From DASUZB01 sp036377075 (GTDB lineage Bacteria; Actinomycetota; CALGFH01), in contig DASUZB010000162.1 of NCBI GenBank assembly GCA_036377075.1, positions 1 to 5,469 of the forward strand: DNA of 5,469 nt. Reading direction: 5' to 3'. Within the stretch, counting starts at the first letter, position 1. Each line of letters opens with the position of its first letter. Shown in pieces: positions 1-5,469 of this stretch. Below the pieces are notes generated by a model that was given only the letters and a program-made list of their open reading frames with translations, was not told where the DNA came from and made no database searches. The position numbers were made by a program, and so were the translations under genes.

Positions 1-1838
1 GCCCTGGTCCAGCCGGGCTCGCGCCCGCCGAGGGCCGCGACGGCGGCCGCCGAGCCGGCGCCGCCGAGCACGGCGGCGTCGGCGAGCACCGCCTTCTCGT
101 CGGGGGGCAGGCCGTCCAGGCGCGCGGCGACCACCTCGGCCAGGGCGCGCCACGGCGCCCCCGAGCCGTGCGGGCAGCGGCCCTGGCGCCAGGTGACCGG
201 CCGCGGGTCGGCGGCGAGCCGCCGGCCGAGCTCAGCGACCAGCCGGCTCTTGCCAATGCCGGCCGGCCCGGTGACCAGCACCAGCCTCGGGGTGCGCCGC
301 GCGCGCACCTCCTGGTACGCCCTTTGGAGGGCGCGCAGCTCGGCCTCGCGCCCGGCGAGCGGGGCCGCGGCCGTCCCGGCCAGCTCGAGCAGGTCCCCCG
401 AGCGCGGGGCGAGCGCGCTCCAGACCGGCACCGGCTCGGCGCGCCCGCCGAGGGCCAGCAGGCTGGCGCTGCCGTAGCCGATCGTCCGGGCGGTGAGCCG
501 CTCGGTCGCCGCCGACACCAGCACCGCCCCAGGCGGGGCGGTGTGCAGCAGCCGGCCGCAGACCGTCACCAGGTCGCCGGTGATGCCGGCGGCCGGGGCC
601 TGCCCGACCAGCGCCTCCCCGGTGGCCACCGCCGCCCGCACCCGCACCCGGCCGGGGGGGTCAAGAGCGAGGCCGGAACCCGGTTCGTGGGTGCCCACCT
701 GGAGCCGAGCGGCAGCGCCCCGGTCAGCAGGGCTGAGGGCGTCCCGGATGGCCAGGGCCGCCCGCACCGCCCGCTCGGTGTCGTCCTCGCCGGTGCGCGG
801 CACCCCGAACGCCGCCATGGTGAGGCCGCCGACCACGTGCTCGACCTGCCCGCCGAGGTCTTCCACCTCCGCGCGGACCCGCTCCAGGTACTCGGCGAGC
901 ACGCTGCCGACGTCCTCCGGGTCGCGCTCCCTGGCGGGCTCGGCCGGCTCGTCGACGTCGCACAGCAGCACCGTGACCAGCTTGCGCTCCGCGCCGCCCG
1001 GCGCCTGGTCGCCGCCGGGCGGCTGCTCGGCGGGCGGGGCGGGCAGGAGCAGGTCGAGCGCGGGGTCCTGGGCGAGGATCGCCTGCTCCAGGCGCTGCAG
1101 CCCGACGCTCGGCTCCACCCCCAGCTCGCTGACCAGCCGCTGGCGGGCGTCGCGGTAGGTCGCCAGCGCCTCGGCCTGGCGGCCGCAGCGGTACAGGGCG
1201 AGCATCAGCTGGCCGTGCAGGTGCTCGCGCAACGGCTCCGCGCTGACCAGCCGCTCGAGCTCGCTGGTGACCTCGCGGTGGTGGCCGAGGGCGAGCTCCG
1301 CCTCGATCCGCTGCTCGGTGGCGACCGCACGGGCCTCCTCCAGCTCGCCGGCGGTGGCGGCGGGACCGGTGCCGAGCATGCCGACCACGTCGGCGAGGGC
1401 GGGGCCGCGCCACAGCGCCAGCGCCGCGCCGAGCAGCTCCGTGGCGGTCGCGGGGTCGCCGGCGGCCAGCGACTGCGAGCCGCGCTCGGCGAGGCGGCGG
1501 AAGCGGGCCACGTCGAGCCGCTCCTCCTCCACCTCCATGAGGTAGCCGGCGTCGCGGGTGAGCAGCACCGCGGGGGCCTGGCCGAGGCCGAGCAGCTTGC
1601 GCAGGGCGGAGACGTGGTTGTGGAGCGACTGCCTGGCGGCCAGGGGCGGGTACGGACCCCACAGGGCGTCGATCAGCCGCTCGGTCGGCACCACCTCGTT
1701 CGCCGAGAGCAGCAGCACCGCGAGCAGCGCCCGCTGGCGCACGCTGCCGAGCGGCACCGGGTGCTCCCCGCGGCGCAGCTCGACAGGGCCGAGCAGGCGG
1801 AACTCGAAGGCGCTCACCGGGGGTACGCTCGCGCTCAC
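1..1838 (-). CDS. SARP-type transcriptional regulator with degenerate cyclase-like and P-loop ATPase domains (3' end cut by window edge)
   Basis: Probably a cytoplasmic DNA-binding activator; 612 codons are visible and the frame is still open at base 1. Seen in order: an OmpR-type winged helix (about residues 11-103, with RLLGPVEL, QRALLAVLLL, LIDALWG and VSALRKLLG), a BTAD helical domain (about 109-257, ending SELGVEPS), a Pro/Gly linker (258-283), a class III nucleotide-cyclase-like domain (about 284-470, KLVTVLLCDVD) and an AAA/NB-ARC-type ATPase start with Walker A GPAGIGKS (524-531). The architecture resembles PimR-type large SARP regulators of antibiotic clusters (family knowledge). The cyclase domain looks inactive: Asp294 is kept, but the second metal Asp is Gly338 and the Asn of the GDxVNxAxR motif is Thr425. 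The target genes are unknown. No TTA codon is visible, so there is no sign of bldA control. The start is uncertain: GTG at 1838 is chosen because FRLLGPVEL follows closely, but no good ribosome site is seen; GTGs at 1817 and 1859 are alternatives. Confidence 0.9.
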   Translation of the reverse strand, partial: MSASVPPVSAFEFRLLGPVELRRGEHPVPLGSVRQRALLAVLLLSANEVVPTERLIDALWGPYPPLAARQSLHNHVSALRKLLGLGQAPAVLLTRDAGYLMEVEEERLDVARFRRLAERGSQSLAAGDPATATELLGAALALWRGPALADVVGMLGTGPAATAGELEEARAVATEQRIEAELALGHHREVTSELERLVSAEPLREHLHGQLMLALYRCGRQAEALATYRDARQRLVSELGVEPSVGLQRLEQAILAQDPALDLLLPAPPAEQPPGGDQAPGGAERKLVTVLLCDVDEPAEPARERDPEDVGSVLAEYLERVRAEVEDLGGQVEHVVGGLTMAAFGVPRTGEDDTERAVRAALAIRDALSPADRGAAARLQVGTHEPGSGLALDPPGRVRVRAAVATGEALVGQAPAAGITGDLVTVCGRLLHTAPPGAVLVSAATERLTARTIGYGSASLLALGGRAEPVPVWSALAPRSGDLLELAGTAAAPLAGREAELRALQRAYQEVRARRTPRLVLVTGPAGIGKSRLVAELGRRLAADPRPVTWRQGRCPHGSGAPWRALAEVVAARLDGLPPDEKAVLADAAVLGGAGSAAAVAALGGREPGWTR

Positions 1839-1944
1839 GGGCCACCAAGCCTGCTGCACGCCCGGGGGAAGGCGCCCCGTCGGTCTGGCCGAGGCGCGAC
1901 CTGCTCGTCGCAACCGGCGGCTGCCGCTCGTCCGCCCGTGCTGT

Positions 1945-1968
1945 CTGCCTTGTCCGTGAGGCAGTATA
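1945..1968 (-). promoter_or_regulatory. Candidate promoter (-10 TATACT) with overlapping inverted repeat, for the SARP-type regulator gene
   Basis: On the minus strand the hexamer TATACT (1968-1963) is a near-consensus -10 element and stands out in this GC-rich stretch. No convincing -35 is present; TTCGGG at an 18-nt spacing is the nearest and matches poorly. A perfect 6-bp inverted repeat, CTGCCT-N8-AGGCAG (1945-1964), overlaps the last two bases of the -10 and covers the expected start site, which is where a repressor or autoregulator would bind. The predicted leader to the GTG at 1838 is about 118 nt. The promoter and operator roles are inferred from position and sequence only. Confidence 0.4.
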
Positions 1969-2015
1969 GGTGGCCGACCCGGCCGGCCCGAAGGACCGCC
2001 GCCGGCTGGGACCCG

Positions 2016-2032
2016 CCGCGGCCCGGCCGCGG
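2016..2032. repeat. GC-rich perfect stem-loop in the intergenic region
   Basis: The 17-base element CCGCGGC-CCG-GCCGCGG can form a 7-bp stem with a 3-nt loop. It lies about 50 nt beyond the stop of the acetyltransferase gene and about 50 nt upstream of the TATACT candidate of the regulator gene. It has no T-run on either side. It could assist termination or be a protein-binding palindrome, but such palindromes also arise by chance at this GC content. Confidence 0.3.
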
Positions 2033-2060
2033 ACCCGGCAGGGCACTGGGGTTGGGGAGA

Positions 2061-2077
2061 CGGTGGCTGGCCCACCG
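2061..2077 (-). terminator. Candidate U-tract-less terminator hairpin after the acetyltransferase gene
   Basis: On the minus strand CGGTGG-GCCAG-CCACCG forms a 6-bp GC-rich stem with a 5-nt loop, beginning 7 nt after the TGA of the acetyltransferase gene (2084-2086). It is followed by a C-rich stretch, not by a run of T. Hairpins without a U-tract are common at actinobacterial gene ends, so termination is plausible but unproven. If it works, it separates the acetyltransferase from the downstream regulator gene on the same strand. Confidence 0.4.
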
Positions 2078-2083
2078 CCTCGG

Positions 2084-2917
2084 TCAGCCTCGCTGCTCGG
2101 GCGGCTCGGCGATGCAGGCGGTGCCCACCCGGCGGAAGCCGGTGCGCTCGTAGACACGCGCGACGTCGTCGCTGCCCGCCGAGAGGAACAGCGTCTGCAC
2201 GCCGCGGCCGAGCGCGTCGGCGACCAGCAGCCCGGTGACCGCGGCGCCGAGGCCGCGGCGGCGCATCGCCGGCAGCGTGGCCACGCCGACGACCTCGCTG
2301 ACCCCGGCGAGCGGCTGGTGGCTGCCGACCGCGACCGGGTCGCCGTCGGACACGGCGACGGCGGTGACGGTGCGCCCGCTGCGCAGGCGCTCGCGCTGCT
2401 TGGCGAGCAGCGCCGCCGAGGCCTCGGCGGCGTGCCCGGCGAGCGCGGTCACGCCGAGCTGGCCGACGGCGGTGCCGCCGACCGCGAAGCCGATGCGGGC
2501 CACCGCGTCGATGCGGGCGAGGTCGTCGTCCGGGGTGACCAGGCGCAGCTCGACGCCGGCCGGCATCGGCGGCCGGCGCGCGGCGGCCGGGTCGAGCACC
2601 ATCAGCGGCAGCGCGCTCACCGCCAGGCCCGCCTGCCGCGCGGCGGCCGCGAGGCTGGGGGTGACCTCCGCCACCCACTCGAACGACTCCGGCTGGCCGA
2701 GGGTGCGCTGGCGCCGCCGCACCGCCGCAACGTCCTCGACGGTGATCCCGTCGGCGCCGAGGCTCGGGCGCGCGTACCAGCGGAACCCCGGCCGGTCGGC
2801 GACGAACAGGGTAAGTGGGCCGAGCCGCTCGGGGCGGCTGTCGGCCCGCGGCACCGCGTCGTAATACGCCTCGATCCGCTCGAGCAACCGCCGGCCGGCG
2901 GTCTGGTAGGTCGGCAT
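2084..2917 (-). CDS. GNAT-family N-acetyltransferase with an extra N-terminal domain
   Basis: Predicted to transfer an acetyl group from acetyl-CoA to an amine of unknown identity; soluble, with no signal peptide or membrane segment. It has 277 residues from the ATG at 2917. The C-terminal half (about 120-268) is a GNAT fold: beta-strand VVGVATLP followed by the acetyl-CoA pyrophosphate loop RRRGLG (219-224) and helix, then LFLSAG, and VYERTGFRRVG (about 255-265) with Tyr256 as the likely general acid. The first 115 residues include FEWVAEVTPSL, a pattern I associate with an N-terminal domain found in actinobacterial GNATs of this length; simple GNATs are only about 150-180 residues. An in-frame GTG at 2935 would add six residues. 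ATG 2917 is preferred because GAGAG lies 9 nt upstream. The gene is divergent from the aldehyde dehydrogenase and is followed by a candidate terminator, so it is probably monocistronic. The substrate cannot be told from the sequence. Confidence 0.88.
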   Translation of the reverse strand: MPTYQTAGRRLLERIEAYYDAVPRADSRPERLGPLTLFVADRPGFRWYARPSLGADGITVEDVAAVRRRQRTLGQPESFEWVAEVTPSLAAAARQAGLAVSALPLMVLDPAAARRPPMPAGVELRLVTPDDDLARIDAVARIGFAVGGTAVGQLGVTALAGHAAEASAALLAKQRERLRSGRTVTAVAVSDGDPVAVGSHQPLAGVSEVVGVATLPAMRRRGLGAAVTGLLVADALGRGVQTLFLSAGSDDVARVYERTGFRRVGTACIAEPPEQRG

Positions 2918-2926
2918 GCGGGAAGT

Positions 2927-2931
2927 CTCTC
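2927..2931 (-). promoter_or_regulatory. Weak ribosome binding site of the acetyltransferase gene
   Basis: On the minus strand GAGAG lies 9 nt before the ATG at 2917. It is a partial match to the anti-Shine-Dalgarno complement and supports ATG 2917 over the in-frame GTG at 2935, whose initiation site would overlap it. Confidence 0.4.
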
Positions 2932-2938
2932 GCACAAC

Positions 2939-2960
2939 GCGGGTCGCCCGCTGAACCCGC
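2939..2960. repeat. Inverted repeat upstream of the acetyltransferase gene
   Basis: GCGGGT-N10-ACCCGC is a perfect 6-bp inverted repeat 22-43 nt upstream of the acetyltransferase ATG. The spacing of about 16 bp between half-site centres would suit a dimeric regulator on one face of the DNA. No clear -10/-35 pair for this gene was found near it. In DNA this GC-rich the repeat may be fortuitous. Confidence 0.25.
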
Positions 2961-3028
2961 CGGAGTCGCCGCTATGCGGGCCTTTCAACGGGTACGGCAC
3001 CGACGAGCATGGCTCGCCCGCCACGGCC

Positions 3029-3062
3029 GCAGTCGCCCTGCCCGCGGGGGCAGTCGTACCAT
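3029..3062 (+). promoter_or_regulatory. Candidate promoter/operator region of the aldehyde dehydrogenase gene
   Basis: TACCAT (3057-3062) fits the actinobacterial -10 pattern TAnnnT and would give a leader of about 66 nt; no -35 match is evident. Just upstream, CTGCCC-GCGG-GGGCAG (3038-3053) is a perfect 6-bp inverted repeat. The heptamer GCAGTCG occurs at 3029-3035 and again at 3050-3056, a 21-bp period equal to about two helical turns. This arrangement could be an operator. All roles are inferred. Confidence 0.3.
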
Positions 3063-3120
3063 GCCTGCGACCTGGTCACGTCCAAGCCGGTACGTCGCAC
3101 GCCGATCCACCTCGGACCTC

Positions 3121-3129
3121 GGGAGGAGG
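3121..3129 (+). promoter_or_regulatory. Strong ribosome binding site of the aldehyde dehydrogenase gene
   Basis: GGGAGGAGG ends 5 nt before the GTG at 3135 and is a near-ideal Shine-Dalgarno sequence. It decides the start: the reading frame is open upstream to an ATG at 3009, but the intervening translation does not resemble the family. Confidence 0.85.
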
Positions 3130-3134
3130 CGCCC

Positions 3135-4538
3135 GTGAGCAGCGCAACCATCGAGTCGAGGTCGCCACAGGATCCGTCCGACGTGGTCGCCACCGTGCCC
3201 GACGTGGACGAGGCGGCCGTGGGCAAGGCGGTCGACCGGGCGGTCAAGGCCGGCCGGGAGTGGCGTGCGACGCCGGCGACGCAGCGCGCCAACGCCCTCT
3301 CCGCCGCCGCCCAGGCGATGGCCGACGCGGCCGAGGAGCTCAGCCTGCTGGTGGTCCGGGAGGTCGGCAAGCCGATCGTGGAGGCGCGCCAGGAGGTGGC
3401 GCGGGCCGTCGGCATCCTGCGCTACCACGCCCAGGCCGCCCTCGACGCCGACGGCGAGACCTACCCGGCCGCGCCGCCCGCCGACGGCAACGCGCTGCTG
3501 CTCGCCCGCCGCCGCCCGCGCGGCGTCGCCGGGCTGATCACCCCGTGGAACTTCCCGGTCGCGATCCCGCTGTGGAAGGCCGCCCCGGCGCTGGCCTACG
3601 GCAACAGCGTGGTGCTCAAGCCGGCGCCGGACGCCAGCGGCGTCGCCGTGCGCATCGCCGAGCTGGTCAGCCGCTTCGTGCCCAAGCACGCCTTCCAGGT
3701 GTTGACCGGCGGCGCCGAGGCCGGACAGGCCCTGGTCGAGCGCGCCGACGTGGTCAGCTTCACCGGCTCGGTGGGCGTCGGCCACCAGGTCGCCGCCGCG
3801 GCCGGCATGCGCGGCGTGCCGGTGCAGGCGGAGATGGGCGGGCTGAACGCCTCGATCGTGCTGCCGGACGCGGACGTGGCCGCGGCGGCGACCACGATCG
3901 CCGCGGCGGCGATGGGCTACGCCGGCCAGAAGTGCACCGCCACCAGCCGGGTGATCGTGGTCGGCGGCATCCTCGAGGCGGGCACGGTCGGCGAGGCACT
4001 GGTCGCGGCCGTGAAGAAGCTCACCGTCGGCAACCCGATCGACGAGGGCACGGTGGTCGGCCCGGTGATCACCGCCAAGGCCCGCGCCAAGGTGCTGGAG
4101 GCGGTCGACGAGGTACGCGGCCGCGGGGCGCGGATCGCCACCGGCGGCAAGCCGGTCGAGGACGCCGGCTGGTTCGTGGCGCCGACGGTCGTCGAGGGGC
4201 TGAGCCCCGACGCCCGCCTCGCCCAGGAGGAGGTCTTCGGCCCGATCTGCGTGGTGCTGCGCGCCGCCACCGTCGAGGAGGCGGTGGAGGTCTCCAACGC
4301 CGTGCCCTACGGGCTGGTCACCTCGGTGTTCACCCGCGACCTCGGCACCGCCCTGCGGGCGGTCGACGGGCTCGACACCGGCATGATCCGGGTCAACCAG
4401 CCGACCTCGGGGGTCGACTACCACGCCCCCTTCGGCGGCGAGAAGCAGTCCAGCATCGGTCCCCGCGAGCAGGGCAAGCAGGCGCGGGAGCTGTACACCT
4501 CGACGCGCACCATCACGATCGCGCCGCCGCCGGCGTAG
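3135..4538 (+). CDS. NAD(P)-dependent aldehyde dehydrogenase
   Basis: Oxidises an aldehyde to the carboxylic acid with NAD(P)+ in the cytoplasm. It has 467 residues, slightly short of the usual 480-500, because the N-terminus begins almost directly at the SPQDPSDVVATVPDVD segment. Visible family signatures: the cofactor-binding strand and oxyanion Asn in TPWNFPVAIPLWK (Asn139), the LKPA segment, FTGSVGVG, the general-base Glu233 in EMGGLNAS, the catalytic Cys267 in GQKCTATSR, and the cofactor-ribose Glu366 in EEVFGP. The fold and catalytic set therefore look complete. GQKCTATSR and the short N-terminus recall the alpha-ketoglutarate semialdehyde dehydrogenase branch (family memory), but the substrate is not certain. 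The motif usually written ELGGKNP reads EMGGLNAS here. It starts at GTG with a strong ribosome site, is divergent from the acetyltransferase gene, and overlaps the convergent acyl-CoA synthetase gene by 26 bp. Confidence 0.95.
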   Translation: MSSATIESRSPQDPSDVVATVPDVDEAAVGKAVDRAVKAGREWRATPATQRANALSAAAQAMADAAEELSLLVVREVGKPIVEARQEVARAVGILRYHAQAALDADGETYPAAPPADGNALLLARRRPRGVAGLITPWNFPVAIPLWKAAPALAYGNSVVLKPAPDASGVAVRIAELVSRFVPKHAFQVLTGGAEAGQALVERADVVSFTGSVGVGHQVAAAAGMRGVPVQAEMGGLNASIVLPDADVAAAATTIAAAAMGYAGQKCTATSRVIVVGGILEAGTVGEALVAAVKKLTVGNPIDEGTVVGPVITAKARAKVLEAVDEVRGRGARIATGGKPVEDAGWFVAPTVVEGLSPDARLAQEEVFGPICVVLRAATVEEAVEVSNAVPYGLVTSVFTRDLGTALRAVDGLDTGMIRVNQPTSGVDYHAPFGGEKQSSIGPREQGKQARELYTSTRTITIAPPPA

Positions 4539-5469
4539 CGGTGCTGCCCCGCGCGCGCGGCAGCACCAGCGCGTCCACCGCCAGGCAGGCGTCCGGGCCG
4601 GCGACCAGCGGGTTGACGTCGAGCGCCTCGAGCTCGTCGCCGAGGTCGGCGGCGAGCACCGACAGGCGCGCGACCGCCCCGGCCACCGCGCCGAGGTCGG
4701 CCGCCGGACCGCCCCGTACGCCGTCGAGCAGCGGCCGCGCCGCCAGCCGGTCGAGCAGGCGTGCGGCCGCGCGGGGGCCGAGCGGCGGCAGGGCGAAGCG
4801 GCGGTCGCGCAGCAGCTCGACCAGCACGCCGCCGGCGGCGACCATCACCAGGGGGCCGAACTGCGGGTCGCGCACCACCCCGAGGGCGAGCTCGACCCCT
4901 GGCGGGGCCATCGCCGCGACCAGCATCGCCGGGCCGAGCCGGGCGGCCAGCTCGGCCCAGGCGGCGGCGAGCTGCGCCGGGCCGGCGAGGCCGAGCCGGA
5001 CCCCGCCGGCGTCGGACTTGTGGGCCAGGTCGGGCCGCGCGGTCTTCAGCGCCACCGGCCAGCCGAGCCGCTCCGCGGCGGCGACCGCCTCGTCCGGACC
5101 GGCGACGGCGAGCGCCGGGGTCACGGCGATGCCGTAGTCGGCCAGCAGCGCGAGCCCGTCCAGCTCGGAGAGGCGGCCGGGCGCGGCCAGGCGGGCGCGC
5201 CAGCGCGCCCTGACCTCCTCCGGCGGGGCCGGCGGGGGCGGGTCGGGGACGGCCCTGGCCGCGGCGGCGTCGCGGCGGGCGAGCAGGCCGGCGAGGGCCG
5301 CCAGGCCGGTGGCGGTGCCCTCGAGCACCGGGACGCCGGCGGCCCGCGCCAGCGCCGCCTCGCGGCGGTCGACGCCGCTGGCGAGGTTGGCGAGGATCGC
5401 CAGCGGCTTGGCGGTGCGCCCGGCCGCCTCGGCGGCGACCCGCACGTAGCCGTCGCCGGGCAGCGCCTC
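4513..5469 (-). CDS. ADP-forming acyl-CoA synthetase (acetate-CoA ligase family), C-terminal part; 5' end beyond window
   Basis: Enzymes of this family interconvert an acid, CoA and ATP with acyl-CoA, ADP and phosphate through a phosphohistidine intermediate. 318 residues are visible, with the frame open at the right edge. Residues 1 to about 65 match the end of a succinyl-CoA-ligase-like domain (KPLAILANLASGVD, then AAGVPVLEGT). A Pro/Arg-rich linker follows (about 70-95), then an ATP-grasp_5 domain (about 100-300) with LLADYGIAV, PVALKTARPDLAHKSDAGGV, GVELALGVVRDPQFGPLV, AAGGVLVELL and ALDVNPLV. Both parts in one chain indicate the fused alpha-beta arrangement, usually about 700 residues, so over half is outside the window, including the CoA-binding domain and probably the catalytic His. 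The acyl substrate is unknown. The C-terminal tail is short and ends in AAARS. Being downstream of an aldehyde dehydrogenase on the opposite strand, it could activate that enzyme's acid product, but this is only inference. Confidence 0.9.
   Translation of the reverse strand, partial: EALPGDGYVRVAAEAAGRTAKPLAILANLASGVDRREAALARAAGVPVLEGTATGLAALAGLLARRDAAAARAVPDPPPPAPPEEVRARWRARLAAPGRLSELDGLALLADYGIAVTPALAVAGPDEAVAAAERLGWPVALKTARPDLAHKSDAGGVRLGLAGPAQLAAAWAELAARLGPAMLVAAMAPPGVELALGVVRDPQFGPLVMVAAGGVLVELLRDRRFALPPLGPRAAARLLDRLAARPLLDGVRGGPAADLGAVAGAVARLSVLAADLGDELEALDVNPLVAGPDACLAVDALVLPRARGSTATPAAARS

Noticed and set aside
168..2153. A plus-strand open frame of 661 codons antisense to the regulator gene
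   Set aside because: The translation is low-complexity (rich in Arg, Gly, Ala and Pro) with no domain. It mirrors the strong third-position GC bias of the real minus-strand gene, whose SARP, BTAD, cyclase-like and Walker A motifs are unmistakable.
724..2157. A minus-strand open frame of 477 codons in another frame of the regulator gene
   Set aside because: It is Arg/Pro/Ala-rich with no motifs and overlaps the true regulator frame on the same strand.
2235..2864. A plus-strand open frame of 209 codons antisense to the acetyltransferase gene
   Set aside because: It is Ser/Arg/Ala/Thr-rich without motifs; the minus-strand frame carries clear GNAT motifs.
2973..2988. TTGAAA on the minus strand as a -35 for the acetyltransferase gene
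   Set aside because: No acceptable -10 lies 16-19 nt downstream; the nearest AT-richer bases (CATAGC) are only about 6 nt away.
3055..3094. CGTACC ... GGTACG inverted repeat with a 28-nt spacer in the dehydrogenase leader
   Set aside because: The arms are only 6 bp and far apart. It could form a leader hairpin, but nothing else supports it and it matches no riboswitch pattern I recognise.
2985..4424. A minus-strand open frame of 479 codons antisense to the aldehyde dehydrogenase gene
   Set aside because: It is rich in His, Arg, Asp and Gly, as expected for the reverse complement of GC-biased coding DNA, and shows no family signature.
1970..5137. A plus-strand open frame of 1055 codons spanning the acetyltransferase, aldehyde dehydrogenase and acyl-CoA synthetase regions
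   Set aside because: It runs out of frame through the well-supported dehydrogenase gene and antisense to two other real genes. It has a skewed Arg/Gly/Ala composition and no recognisable motif, so it is a by-product of very high GC content.

Overview
The window comes from a very GC-rich bacterium (well over 70% G+C by eye). Codon third positions are almost always G or C, GTG starts are used, and the gene families are typical of Actinomycetota: a SARP-type regulator with cyclase-like and ATPase modules, a two-part GNAT protein, and a fused ADP-forming acyl-CoA synthetase. The genus cannot be named from the sequence. No tRNA, rRNA, CRISPR array, insertion sequence or phage gene is visible.

Layout from left to right. 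(1) 1-1838, minus strand: the N-terminal 612 residues of a large multidomain regulator (SARP winged helix, BTAD, nucleotide-cyclase-like domain, P-loop ATPase), which runs off the left edge. (2) 1839-2083: a 245-nt intergenic stretch with two GC-rich hairpins near the end of the upstream gene, and a TATACT -10 candidate overlapped by an inverted repeat. (3) 2084-2917, minus: a GNAT-family N-acetyltransferase. (4) 2918-3134: a divergent promoter region with short inverted and direct repeats and a strong Shine-Dalgarno site for the next gene. (5) 3135-4538, plus: an NAD(P)-dependent aldehyde dehydrogenase with all catalytic residues. (6) 4513-5469, minus: the C-terminal part of an ADP-forming acyl-CoA synthetase (succinyl-CoA-ligase-like segment plus ATP-grasp domain). 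It converges on the dehydrogenase gene and overlaps its 3' end by 26 bp; its N-terminus lies beyond the right edge.

The genes appear to form four transcription units rather than one operon. The clearest possible functional link is between the aldehyde dehydrogenase (aldehyde to carboxylic acid) and the acyl-CoA synthetase (acid to acyl-CoA). Together they would make a two-step route from aldehyde to CoA thioester, but they are convergent, so joint regulation is not shown. The regulator is the most unusual protein: its cyclase-like domain has lost one metal-binding Asp and the transition-state Asn, so it is probably a non-catalytic domain. I see no clear evidence of an undescribed biological system; this looks like ordinary actinobacterial chromosome with a few details worth checking.
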